NCBI GenBank assembly: GCA_004298915.1
Contig: SCTE01000035.1
Span: 1-7,011 of the forward strand
Length of the DNA: 7,011 nt
Direction: 5' to 3'
Source: Chloroflexota bacterium
Lineage (GTDB): Bacteria > Chloroflexota > Limnocylindria > Limnocylindrales > CSP1-4
Shown here: piece after piece, positions 1-6,000 of the stretch
How the letters are laid out: each line of letters opens with the position of its first letter
Numbering within the stretch: position 1 is the stretch's first letter
Position numbers and translations under genes: made by a program
Notes under the pieces: generated by a model
What the model was told of the DNA's origin: nothing
The model's database searches: none
Seen by the model: only the letters and a program-made list of their open reading frames with translations

Positions 1-352
1 CGACGGCCGAGGCCGCCATCGTGTTGTGCCCGCAGCCGTGGCCGAGGCCGGGCAGCGCGTCGTACTCCGCGAGGATCCCGATCCGCGGCGAGGCGCCGCC
101 GCGCTTGCCCGGGAGCGTCGCCCGGATCGCGGTCGCGAGGCGTCCGGCGGGCAGTTCGACACGGAATCCGTGACGGGCCAGGATCTCGGCGCACCAGGCC
201 GCCGCCTGGTGTTCCTCGTAGGCCGGCTCCGGGTTCGCGTGGATCCGGTGCGACAGGTCGAGGATCTCGGCTCGTGCCGCCTCGACGGACTCGGCGATCC
301 GGTGGTGGACGGCAAGGCCTGTCTCGGGCATTCGCTCACCGGGTTCGCTCAT
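1..352 (-). CDS. M20-family amidohydrolase/peptidase, N-terminal part (runs off left edge)
   Basis: The reading frame starts with ATG at 352 and gives 117 residues before the window ends, so only the start of a protein that in this family is usually about 400 residues is visible. The M20 signature is clear: a helix with LDLSHRIHANPEPAYEE at 31-47, which is the usual N-terminal 'R-x-H-x-x-P-E' region, then ILAEYDALPGLGHGCGHN at 93-110. In M20D enzymes the Cys and His of the CGH segment (C107, H109 here) bind the catalytic metal. The EYDALPG-GHxCGHN form resembles the p-aminobenzoyl-glutamate hydrolase/PM20D2 branch more than classic dipeptidases, so it probably hydrolyses an amide of an acylated amino acid or dipeptide in the cytoplasm. 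No signal peptide is seen. A GGAGG at 358-362 lies 5 bases before the ATG and supports this start over the internal ATG at 331. It begins 24 bases after the stop of the membrane protein upstream, suggesting cotranscription. The substrate cannot be told from this fragment. Confidence 0.88.
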   Translation of the reverse strand, partial: MSEPGERMPETGLAVHHRIAESVEAARAEILDLSHRIHANPEPAYEEHQAAAWCAEILARHGFRVELPAGRLATAIRATLPGKRGGASPRIGILAEYDALPGLGHGCGHNTMAASAV

Positions 353-357
353 GACGT

Positions 358-362
358 CCTCC
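358..362 (-). promoter_or_regulatory. Shine-Dalgarno site of the M20 gene
   Basis: GGAGG on the minus strand, 5 bases before the ATG at 352. It decides between the ATG at 352 and the in-frame ATG at 331. It lies in the 24-base gap after the upstream membrane-protein gene. Confidence 0.7.
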
Positions 363-376
363 GTGTTCGGGCATGG

Positions 377-751
377 TCATCGTTCGGCTGACAGGGTCAT
401 CTCGGCGACGACGACCATCGCGCCGATGAACAGCGCGACCGGCAGCTGGAACAGGCCCTGGACCCGAAGGACCACCAGGATCGTGGCGAACAACCCGATC
501 CAGGTCCCGCGGCGAATGGCGCGGACCCACGCGCCCCGAAACGCTATCCGCCGCTGCCAACCGAATGGCACGAGCCAGAGGAGGGGCATCGTGGTCAGGC
601 CCATCGCCACGCCGATCGCCACCGCGCCGGCGTAGGCCGCCGCCGGTTGGAGCACCGGATCGAGGGTCAGGACGATGAACCCGACCGCCACCCACGCCAG
701 GCCGGCAGCGGCGAAGAGCAGCAGGTTGATCCGTCGGTCGCGGGTCTCCAC
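377..751 (-). CDS. Small four-helix membrane protein of unknown function
   Basis: A 124-residue hydrophobic protein starting with GTG at 751. I do not recognise a family. Four membrane segments can be seen: about 9-30 (LLLFAAAGLAWVAVGFIVL), 38-63, 84-99 and 100-118. A basic loop at 66-82 (QRRIAFRGAWVRAIRR) lies between the second and third; by the positive-inside rule this loop and the charged N-terminus (METRDRR) would both face the cytoplasm. There is no catalytic motif. No Shine-Dalgarno sequence precedes the GTG; instead TAGACT ends 6 bases before it, as expected for a leaderless transcript. It ends 24 bases before the M20 amidohydrolase, so the two are probably cotranscribed, but a functional link is only a guess. 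The coding status is supported by the coherent membrane profile and the close fit to both neighbours. Confidence 0.75.
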   Translation of the reverse strand: METRDRRINLLLFAAAGLAWVAVGFIVLTLDPVLQPAAAYAGAVAIGVAMGLTTMPLLWLVPFGWQRRIAFRGAWVRAIRRGTWIGLFATILVVLRVQGLFQLPVALFIGAMVVVAEMTLSAER

Positions 752-757
752 GGCGCG

Positions 758-763
758 AGTCTA
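758..763 (-). promoter_or_regulatory. Probable -10 box (TAGACT) giving a leaderless start
   Basis: TAGACT on the minus strand followed by 6 bases and then the GTG of the membrane-protein gene. This spacing puts the transcription start at or next to the first base of the start codon. No good -35 box is visible 17 bases upstream. The same hexamer stands before rarA and before the DUF4446 gene. Confidence 0.45.
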
Positions 764-834
764 GGCGGTCCCGTGACCTCGCCGGGTTGCCCTTGCGCGG
801 CGGCAGCGCCGGCGGCCGGTCCGGTGCCTCGCGC

Positions 835-850
835 AGCCGGGCGCTCGGCT
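835..850 (-). terminator. Small GC hairpin beginning on the stop codon of the HAD gene
   Basis: On the minus strand AGCCG, a 6-base loop, then CGGCT form a 5-bp stem whose first base is the last base of the TGA stop. No T run follows, so it is not a classic intrinsic terminator. It may protect the 3' end or slow the polymerase. In such GC-rich DNA a 5-bp stem can also arise by chance. Confidence 0.25.
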
Positions 851-1644
851 CACCGAGGGTCCCGGAGATGCCGTCCAAGGTCGGCCAGCGACGTCAGCTC
901 CAGGTCGGCCGACACGTCATCCGACCGGGTCGAGGTCGGCAGCGGCGTGTCGAGCTGATGTCCCAAGAGGTAGGCAGCGAGCCAGCCGGCCGCCTTGGCG
1001 CCGCCGACATCCGCGAGCCAGTCGTCGCCGACGTGGAGGATCGCCGACGGCTCGACGCCGAGGCGCGCCTCCGCGTGGCGAAAGATCGCGGGGTGCGGCT
1101 TGATCGTCCCGATCCGCTGCGAGACGAAGATCCCGGCCAGCGCGGGCGCCCAGCCCGCCGCGTCGGCGAATCGATCGATGGTCGCGGCGAGCGGCCAGTT
1201 CGACAGGATCGCGACCCGGAAGCCGCGACCTGCGAGGTCGTGGATCAGCTCCCCGCTCGCCGACGGCGCGGGAATGACCGCCACGAATGCCGCTGAGTAC
1301 GCATCCACGACCAGTGCGACCTCATCCGGCGTCGACCAGCGGGCCGCCTCGGCGTCGTCCCAGCTCACCATTGCGGGCGGCACGGGGGCCCCGCGGAGGC
1401 GGGCCAGCACGCGGACCGATCGCTGGGGCAGGTCCACTTCCCGGAACCGCGGCACCTCTTCCCGGAACTGGCGATCCCGCTCCTCTGCCCAGGTTGTCAG
1501 GAATGTCGCCGGATCGGCAATCTCGAGGGCCCTCGAAACGTCGGCGGCGGTGCTCGCGACCACGGCGCGAAGGGCGGCGCGGTCGACGGGCACCAGCGTG
1601 TTGCCGAAGTCGAGGGTGACCGCGCGAACACCGGGCAGGCGCAT
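850..1644 (-). CDS. HAD-superfamily (subfamily IA) hydrolase
   Basis: A 264-residue soluble protein with all HAD landmarks: motif I LDFGNTL with nucleophile Asp12, an alpha-helical cap insertion at about 20-125, motif II AILSNW with Ser148, motif III Lys182 in IKPHP, and motif IV HVGDDWLADVGGAKAAG with Asp207, Asp208 and Asp212 for Mg2+. This is the layout of small-molecule phosphatases and related phosphoryl-transfer enzymes of the cytoplasm. In motif I the residue two after the nucleophile is Gly14, where most HAD phosphatases have the acid/base Asp; this DFGNT variant recurs in uncharacterised HAD-IA proteins, so phosphatase activity is probable but not assured. The substrate is unknown. 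The frame is open 25 residues further upstream (to 1719, overlapping the helicase gene), but I choose ATG 1644 because homology-like sequence begins there and AAGGA lies 5 bases before it. It starts 43 bases after the helicase stop and may be cotranscribed with it. Confidence 0.87.
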   Translation of the reverse strand: MRLPGVRAVTLDFGNTLVPVDRAALRAVVASTAADVSRALEIADPATFLTTWAEERDRQFREEVPRFREVDLPQRSVRVLARLRGAPVPPAMVSWDDAEAARWSTPDEVALVVDAYSAAFVAVIPAPSASGELIHDLAGRGFRVAILSNWPLAATIDRFADAAGWAPALAGIFVSQRIGTIKPHPAIFRHAEARLGVEPSAILHVGDDWLADVGGAKAAGWLAAYLLGHQLDTPLPTSTRSDDVSADLELTSLADLGRHLRDPR

Positions 1645-1649
1645 GCGTT

Positions 1650-1654
1650 TCCTT
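1650..1654 (-). promoter_or_regulatory. Shine-Dalgarno site of the HAD hydrolase gene
   Basis: AAGGA on the minus strand, 5 bases before ATG 1644. It favours this start over the longer open frame beginning at 1719, which would overlap the end of the helicase gene. Confidence 0.6.
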
Positions 1655-1669
1655 GCCCCGTCGGTTCGT

Positions 1670-1685
1670 GGCGCCGGTCGGCGCC
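1670..1685 (-). terminator. GC hairpin directly after the helicase stop codon
   Basis: GGCGCC, a 4-base loop, then GGCGCC again (each half is itself a palindrome) forms a perfect 6-bp stem 2 bases after the TGA of the helicase. It is not followed by a T run and lies upstream of the HAD ribosome site. It could lower readthrough into the HAD gene, act with Rho, or stabilise the 3' end of a processed message. Confidence 0.3.
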
Positions 1686-1687
1686 GA

Positions 1688-4600
1688 TCAGCGAGCCGCG
1701 CTCGATGGGCAGATCTCACGATACGGGCAGTACGTGCAGGCCATCGTGTCAGGCCGTGGTTCGTAGGCTCGGGCCCGGATCCCCTCGGCCGCGACGCGGA
1801 TCCGCGCGCGAGCCTTGGCGAGCCGCTCCGCCTCCACGGGAACGCTTCCGATCAGGCCCGAATCGAGGAAGTGCAGCTGGACCGCGTCGGGCAGTCGTCC
1901 GGCCATGGCCTCGTAGGCCATCGCGTAGATCTGGAGCTGGAGCGAGTCCCGAGCGCGCTGTCGCGCCTTGATCGGGTCGCGAACATCGCTCGACTTGTAG
2001 TCCGTGATCGTCACCCGTTCGCGTCCGAGCAGCTCGAGCGTCGGCTCGATGACGTCGGCCCGTGCGCCGGAGGCCTGGGCGAGGGCACGCGACGGATCGA
2101 CCCGGCTGGCACCGCCTTCCGGGACGATGTCGACCCGATCGAACCGGCCGCGAATCCGGTCGCCATCGAGCGAGAAGCTGAACTCCCGCTCGACCCACGC
2201 CGGCGTGACCGCCCCGGCTGCCAGTTGTCCCTTCCGGAAGAGGCGGAGGGCAGCTCGCCCGGCCGCCAACCGCGCCTGCTCGTGGTCGCGGGAAACGAAC
2301 CCCTCGTTCGTCCAGGCGCCCTCGAACACACCCTCGAGTTCCTTCTGGCTCATGACCCGACCGCGGGCCTCGGCCCGATGGTACTCCTGGACGGCCTGGT
2401 GGAGGGCCGCGCCGTAGACGAGCGAGTGGTGCGGGGCGGTCGGCACGCGGAGGACGTGGCTGTACTGGTACTTGCGCGGACACTGGAGGTAGGCATCGAT
2501 CGACGAGTGGCTCAGGCTCAGTGGCCCCACGATGGGTTCGGTGGCCGGATCCCTCACCGGCTCCTGAACGGTCGCGAACGTCGCGATCCGGGCCAGCGGG
2601 TCGCGATCCGGAGCGCGCAGGCTCTCCCCAGCCGAGGTCGGCAGGTCCAGGGCCTCCAGCACGAACGGCGAGACTCGGCGTGCCCGGGCGCCGCCGTAGT
2701 CGGCGGCATGGGTGAGGATCAGCTCGTCGCGCGCCCGAGTCATCGCCACGAAGAACAGGCGACGTTCCTCGGGCAGGTGGGGATCGCCGCCGATCACCGG
2801 GGTCTGCAGGAGCGCGTCGGGCATCGGCAGCGGGGCGCCGCGCGAAGTCGACGGGAAGCGACCCGCGACGAGCCCAGGGATGACGACCACCGGGAATTCC
2901 AGGCCCTTGGCCTTGTGAACGGTCATGACCGCCACCGCGTCGACGTTCGGATCGGGCTCTGCGGCTCCCGGGTCGTCGCCCGCCTCGATGAGCGTCGTGA
3001 GGTGCGGGATGAGGAACACGGCGCGATCGTCGACGAGCAGGGCCGACCGACTTCGGACGATGTCGAAGAAGCGGGCGATGTTCGCGAGGGCCTCCTCGCC
3101 GCCGGCGGTCCCGGCGGCCGCCATGCGGGCGAGCCACCCGGAGTCCTTGAGGAACGCGTAGATGACCTCACCCGCCGGTCGCCGCTGGGCGAGGTCGCGG
3201 AGGCGCCGAAGGTCGCCGAGCATCCGGCGCAGGATCGGGTGTCCATCGCGAGAAACGGCCGGCGCGGACTGGCCCGCATCGATCGCCTCGAGGATGGCCC
3301 AGGCGGATCGATGCTCACGACGAGCGGCCGCCATGAGCGCGGTCAGGTCGTCCGCGGGAACGGCGTACACATCCGACGCTCCGAGCGCATAGACGTCGGC
3401 GCTCGCATCCGGGTCCGTGACCGCGCGAAGCACGGACAGGAGGAGGCGGACCTCGGGCCGCCCATACAGCCCGGAGGCGCCGGCAAAGGTCCACGGGACG
3501 CCGGCCACGTTGAGGCTCCGCAAGATCGGGTCGGCGGCGGCGTTGGTCCGGACGAGCACGGCCAGGTCGCGGGGGCGAACTCCCGCGTCGATCCTCCGGC
3601 GGAACTCGGCGGCGATCCAGTCAGCCTCGTCGGCGGCCGTCTCGAAGGCGTGGACGCGGACGGGCAGGGAGGGGCTGACGACACGCTGTGGTTGGAGCTT
3701 CTTGGAGATGCCGACGTGACTCTCGAGCCGGTCCGGGTCGTTGAACTTGATGAGGCGATGGGAGGCGTCGAGGATCGGTGCCGTCGATCGATAGTTGCGC
3801 CGGAGCACGACCGTGCGAGCGCCCTTGAACCGGTTCCGGAACACGAGGATGTTGCTGATGGCCGCGCCCCGGAATCGATAGATCGACTGGTCATCGTCGC
3901 CGACGACCGTGAGGTTGCGATGCCCTTCGGCGATCAGTTCGACGAGCGCCGACTGGACCGGGTTCGTGTCCTGAAACTCGTCGACCAGCAGGTACCGATA
4001 CCGGCCACGGACCGTGGCGAGCGTGGCCGGCGAGGTTCGCAGCAGGCGAAGCGCGAGTGAGACCTGGTCGCCGAAGTCGATCGACCCGTTGGCAGCCAGC
4101 AGCTCCGTGTAGCGTGCGTACGCGGTGGCCAGCTCGCCCTGGCGCGAGGCCACTTCCTCGAGGGCGGCCGCTGCCGCGGCACCGGCGTCGTCCGTGGATC
4201 CTTCGGCGAGGGCGGCGGCGGCCGTTCGTGCCGCCGACGCAAGCTCCGCGGCGTGCACCCGGTAGCGCTCGGGGCTGACATCCTCGTCGCGGCATCGCCC
4301 GAAGAGTGAAGTGAGGGCACCCAGGAACCGGGTGGGATCGCCGAGTGGCAGGTACGCGTCCAGGCCAAGCTCGAACAGGTGCTCGCGGAGCAGGACGACC
4401 GACTCGGCATGCGACAGCACGCGCGCATCGGGCTCGATCCCGAGCTCGAACGCGAACTCCCGGATGAGCCGGTCGCCGAACGCGTGGAACGTCGAGATCG
4501 ACGTGTCGTTGAACCCGTATGGGACCAGCTGGTCCACCCGGATCTGCATCTCGGCCGCGGCCTTGTCCGTGAAGGTGAGGCCCAGGACCTCGGACGGACG

Positions 4601-4900
4601 CGCCCGACGGGTCGCAACCAGCCACGCAATACGCCGGGTGATGACCTCCGTCTTGCCCGTGCCGGCACCGGCCACGACGAGCAGCGGGCCGGAACCATGG
4701 GTGACCGCGCGGCGCTGTTCGGGGTTCAGCCCATCGAGCAGGTCGGCGAGACCACCGTCCGGCTCGCCCTCATCCGTCGCCATCCCGAACCCGGCCCAGA
4801 CGGGGATCTGCTCGAGGGCGCGCGGCCGCCGGCGAGGGCGCGTCGAACGCGTGGGCTGGTGGGTGATCCTGGTCGCGAGCGTCGGTTGTGTCGATGACAT
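1688..4900 (-). CDS. UvrD/PcrA-type ATP-dependent helicase fused to a Fe-S PD-(D/E)XK nuclease
   Basis: A 1,070-residue superfamily 1A motor followed by a RecB/AddB-like nuclease; it should unwind DNA 3'-5' and cut single strands during break or gap processing. Helicase motifs in order: Q motif LNPEQ 58-62, Walker A GAGTGKT 78-84, Ia LTFTDKAAAEM 108-118, TFHAF 137-141, II VDEFQD 306-311, III GDDDQSIYRFRG 334-345, IV LRRNYRST 366-373, V TVHKAKGLEF 660-669, VI VAMTRAR 718-724. The nuclease (about 793-1066) has His834, Asp921 in GRFDRVD, Asp967-Tyr-Lys969 and Q988-x3-Y992. Cys807 with Cys1055, Cys1058 and Cys1064 match the four ligands of the 4Fe-4S cluster of AddB and Cas4-type nucleases. All catalytic residues look intact. 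Size and plan resemble one subunit of mycobacterial AdnAB, but no second subunit is present here. An Ala-rich insertion lies at about 221-262. The start is uncertain: residues 1-39 are basic and unlike the family, so ATG 4783 (1,031 residues) is the alternative. Confidence 0.93.
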   Translation of the reverse strand: MSSTQPTLATRITHQPTRSTRPRRRPRALEQIPVWAGFGMATDEGEPDGGLADLLDGLNPEQRRAVTHGSGPLLVVAGAGTGKTEVITRRIAWLVATRRARPSEVLGLTFTDKAAAEMQIRVDQLVPYGFNDTSISTFHAFGDRLIREFAFELGIEPDARVLSHAESVVLLREHLFELGLDAYLPLGDPTRFLGALTSLFGRCRDEDVSPERYRVHAAELASAARTAAAALAEGSTDDAGAAAAAALEEVASRQGELATAYARYTELLAANGSIDFGDQVSLALRLLRTSPATLATVRGRYRYLLVDEFQDTNPVQSALVELIAEGHRNLTVVGDDDQSIYRFRGAAISNILVFRNRFKGARTVVLRRNYRSTAPILDASHRLIKFNDPDRLESHVGISKKLQPQRVVSPSLPVRVHAFETAADEADWIAAEFRRRIDAGVRPRDLAVLVRTNAAADPILRSLNVAGVPWTFAGASGLYGRPEVRLLLSVLRAVTDPDASADVYALGASDVYAVPADDLTALMAAARREHRSAWAILEAIDAGQSAPAVSRDGHPILRRMLGDLRRLRDLAQRRPAGEVIYAFLKDSGWLARMAAAGTAGGEEALANIARFFDIVRSRSALLVDDRAVFLIPHLTTLIEAGDDPGAAEPDPNVDAVAVMTVHKAKGLEFPVVVIPGLVAGRFPSTSRGAPLPMPDALLQTPVIGGDPHLPEERRLFFVAMTRARDELILTHAADYGGARARRVSPFVLEALDLPTSAGESLRAPDRDPLARIATFATVQEPVRDPATEPIVGPLSLSHSSIDAYLQCPRKYQYSHVLRVPTAPHHSLVYGAALHQAVQEYHRAEARGRVMSQKELEGVFEGAWTNEGFVSRDHEQARLAAGRAALRLFRKGQLAAGAVTPAWVEREFSFSLDGDRIRGRFDRVDIVPEGGASRVDPSRALAQASGARADVIEPTLELLGRERVTITDYKSSDVRDPIKARQRARDSLQLQIYAMAYEAMAGRLPDAVQLHFLDSGLIGSVPVEAERLAKARARIRVAAEGIRARAYEPRPDTMACTYCPYREICPSSAAR

Positions 4901-4906
4901 GGCAGG

Positions 4907-4912
4907 AGCATG
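4907..4912 (-). promoter_or_regulatory. Possible weak -10 box before the helicase gene
   Basis: CATGCT ends 6 bases before ATG 4900, the same spacing as the TAGACT boxes elsewhere in the window. CTGAAG lies 17 bases further upstream (4930-4935) as a poor -35 candidate. The first position of the -10 is not T, so this is weak. If real it would favour the longer helicase start; otherwise the gene is read through from the DUF4446 gene. Confidence 0.2.
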
Positions 4913-4957
4913 CGAGCCGGCTGTGACACCTTCAGTGGCACGACATCGGGCCCGCGG

Positions 4958-4970
4958 TCGCGAGCCGCGA
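4958..4970 (-). other. Small inverted repeat between the DUF4446 and helicase genes
   Basis: TCGCG and CGCGA flank a 3-base loop, 11 bases after the DUF4446 stop codon. It is a 5-bp stem without a T run. It may be a weak 3'-end structure, or chance in GC-rich DNA. Confidence 0.2.
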
Positions 4971-4981
4971 GGCCAGGACGA

Positions 4982-5500
4982 TCAGGACGGTTCGGCCAGC
5001 CTGGGTGCCGGCGCGAGCGCCGTCCGAAGGGCCTCCTGCTCCTCGGCACTCATGGCCGCGTCGGGCTGGCCCGCTCGGACACCCTTGGCGTAGACACGGG
5101 TCTGGTTGCGGGCGTGCAGGCTGCTCATGACGAACCCGTCTCCGTGTTCATCGAGGAGGGCCAGGGCAAAGCTCTGGTTGCCGCCGGTGTCCTCGAACGG
5201 GTTGTACCGGACGAGGCCAACGCGCGAGAACGCGCGGCGCATATCCCGCTCGAGCACAGCGGTCCGCGCCGTGGCGTCCTCGAGGTCGCGCACGACCTGG
5301 TGGACGCGCGCCAGGTGCGCCTCGAGGATCGCCTCGAGGCTCCGTTCCTCGCTGCCACGCGTGATGGCCTCGAAGCGAGCCGCCAGCCGGCGCGTCCGGC
5401 GAAGCTGGATGACGGCCACCACGGCCAGCAGCAACGAGGCCAGGCCGAGCAGGATGACGACCACGCCGACGTTCGCCTGGATCGCGCCGATGACGTCGAT
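4982..5500 (-). CDS. DUF4446-family membrane-anchored protein (start codon uncertain, probably ATC)
   Basis: The conserved core reads SRVGLVRYNPFEDTGGNQ, FALALLDEHGDGFVMSS and LHARNQTRVYAK (residues about 92-139 counted from 5500), the hallmark of the DUF4446 family, whose function is unknown. Before it come one membrane helix (about 11-32, VVVILLGLASLLLAVVAVIQL), a basic stop-transfer stretch RRTRR, and a charged helix likely to form a coiled coil (about 49-90). The protein is therefore an N-terminally anchored one with a cytoplasmic domain, and 172 residues is about normal for the family. No ATG, GTG or TTG is in frame between 5668 and the membrane helix. The start drawn here is ATC at 5500, 8 bases after a perfect AGGAGG and downstream of TAGACT. 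Alternatives are GTG 5464 (160 residues, starts inside the helix region, poor ribosome site) and GTG 5668 (228 residues, overlaps the divergent gene). The coding call is sure; only the 5' end is not. Confidence 0.85.
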   Translation of the reverse strand: MDVIGAIQANVGVVVILLGLASLLLAVVAVIQLRRTRRLAARFEAITRGSEERSLEAILEAHLARVHQVVRDLEDATARTAVLERDMRRAFSRVGLVRYNPFEDTGGNQSFALALLDEHGDGFVMSSLHARNQTRVYAKGVRAGQPDAAMSAEEQEALRTALAPAPRLAEPS

Positions 5501-5508
5501 GTCGAGGT

Positions 5509-5514
5509 CCTCCT
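5509..5514 (-). promoter_or_regulatory. Perfect Shine-Dalgarno site AGGAGG before the DUF4446 gene
   Basis: AGGAGG on the minus strand, 8 bases before an in-frame ATC at 5500. It is the strongest ribosome site in the window yet has no ATG, GTG or TTG at a normal distance in the right frame. Confidence 0.55.
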
Positions 5515-5528
5515 GGGCTGGGACTTCG

Positions 5529-5534
5529 AGTCTA
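5529..5534 (-). promoter_or_regulatory. Probable -10 box (TAGACT) of the DUF4446 gene
   Basis: TAGACT on the minus strand. Transcription would start near 5522, giving a leader of about 20 bases that holds the AGGAGG site. No convincing -35 box is seen; the region 17 bases upstream lies near the inverted repeat at 5552-5569. Confidence 0.45.
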
Positions 5535-5551
5535 GCGCCACCCGGCGGCGA

Positions 5552-5569
5552 GGACCGGCCCCACGGTCC
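5552..5569. promoter_or_regulatory. Inverted repeat in the divergent control region, candidate operator
   Basis: GGACCG, 6 bases, then CGGTCC form a perfect 6-bp inverted repeat between the divergent DUF4446 and small membrane-protein genes. It falls between the two outward-facing -10 candidates (5529-5534 minus, 5574-5579 plus), where an operator would affect both. It could equally be a chance GC palindrome; no regulator is encoded next to it. Confidence 0.3.
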
Positions 5570-5573
5570 GGTG

Positions 5574-5579
5574 TATCCT
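5574..5579 (+). promoter_or_regulatory. Candidate -10 box (TATCCT) of the small membrane-protein gene
   Basis: TATCCT on the plus strand, 46 bases before ATG 5626. Transcription from about 5586 would give a leader of about 40 bases carrying the GAGGAG ribosome site. The -35 region is not recognisable. It is one of the few AT-containing hexamers in the gap. Confidence 0.35.
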
Positions 5580-5625
5580 CCGCCCGGCGGGACCTCCGCC
5601 CAGCATCGAGGAGAACGCCAGGCCG

Positions 5626-6000
5626 ATGGCGAAGCGCACCCGATACCCAGGCCGCCCCTCGGGCTCACGTCCGGCCGCCAAGGCGGCCGCGGTCAAGGCA
5701 CCGCCACGGACCGTTGGCCTGACCGATGCCGAGATGCAGCGCGCCGCCGAACTCGAGGCCGAGCTGGTCGCCCGCGAGCGCGCGGCGATCGCCGACAACG
5801 CCAGGCGCCGCGCCCGGGTCGGTGGCCTGGACGCAGCCGTGACCGCCGACGCCGGCGCTCCCCTCTCAGTTCGGGCGGCCCACGAGTACGCCTACGTGGC
5901 CCGAGACGTGCGACGAATCGGCCTGACCGCCGCGGTGATGTTCGGGATCCTCGCGATCCTGTGGTTCGCGGTCAACGTCGGGGGCGTCACGATCTTCTGA
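5626..6000 (+). CDS. Small basic single-pass membrane protein of unknown function
   Basis: A 124-residue protein starting with ATG at 5626. The N-terminus is basic and Pro/Gly/Ala-rich (MAKRTRYPGRPSGSRP), followed by a charged helix with coiled-coil character at about 33-63 (rich in Glu, Ala and Arg), a linker, the segment EYAYVARDVRRI at 87-98, and one membrane helix at about 98-118 (LTAAVMFGILAILWFAVNV) close to the C-terminus. It is therefore probably a tail-anchored protein with its N-terminal part in the cytoplasm. I recognise no named family; short proteins with this 'YVxRDxRRI plus terminal helix' plan are common in high-GC bacteria. GAGGAG at 5608-5613 lies 12 bases before the ATG, slightly far. 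It is divergent from the DUF4446 gene and 34 bases upstream of rarA, which has its own candidate promoter. Confidence 0.78.
   Translation: MAKRTRYPGRPSGSRPAAKAAAVKAPPRTVGLTDAEMQRAAELEAELVARERAAIADNARRRARVGGLDAAVTADAGAPLSVRAAHEYAYVARDVRRIGLTAAVMFGILAILWFAVNVGGVTIF

Noticed and set aside
1645..1719. Extension of the HAD protein to the start at 1719
   Set aside because: It would overlap the end of the helicase gene and add 25 Arg-rich residues, whereas ATG 1644 has a good ribosome site and begins just before motif I as usual.
2600..2620. Repeated GATCCGG/GATCGCG-like words and many CTCGAGG words across the helicase gene
   Set aside because: They are spread within coding sequence in frame with common codons (Ile, Arg, Leu, Glu) and show no regular spacing, so they reflect codon choice and not a repeat array.
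995..4060. Plus-strand open frame of 1,021 residues covering the helicase and HAD genes in antisense
   Set aside because: Its product is Arg-, Gly- and Asp-rich low-complexity sequence without any family motif, while the opposite strand encodes a complete helicase-nuclease with every motif. Long antisense frames are expected when codon third positions are almost all G or C.
4311..5093. Plus-strand open frame of 260 residues across the helicase start and DUF4446 end
   Set aside because: It is antisense to two well-supported genes, spans their intergenic gap, and its product is Ser/Arg/Pro-rich without motifs.
5541..5668. Extension of the DUF4446 protein to GTG 5668
   Set aside because: The added 56 residues are Gly/Pro/Arg/Trp-rich, overlap the divergent gene and both promoter candidates, and do not resemble the family's N-terminus.
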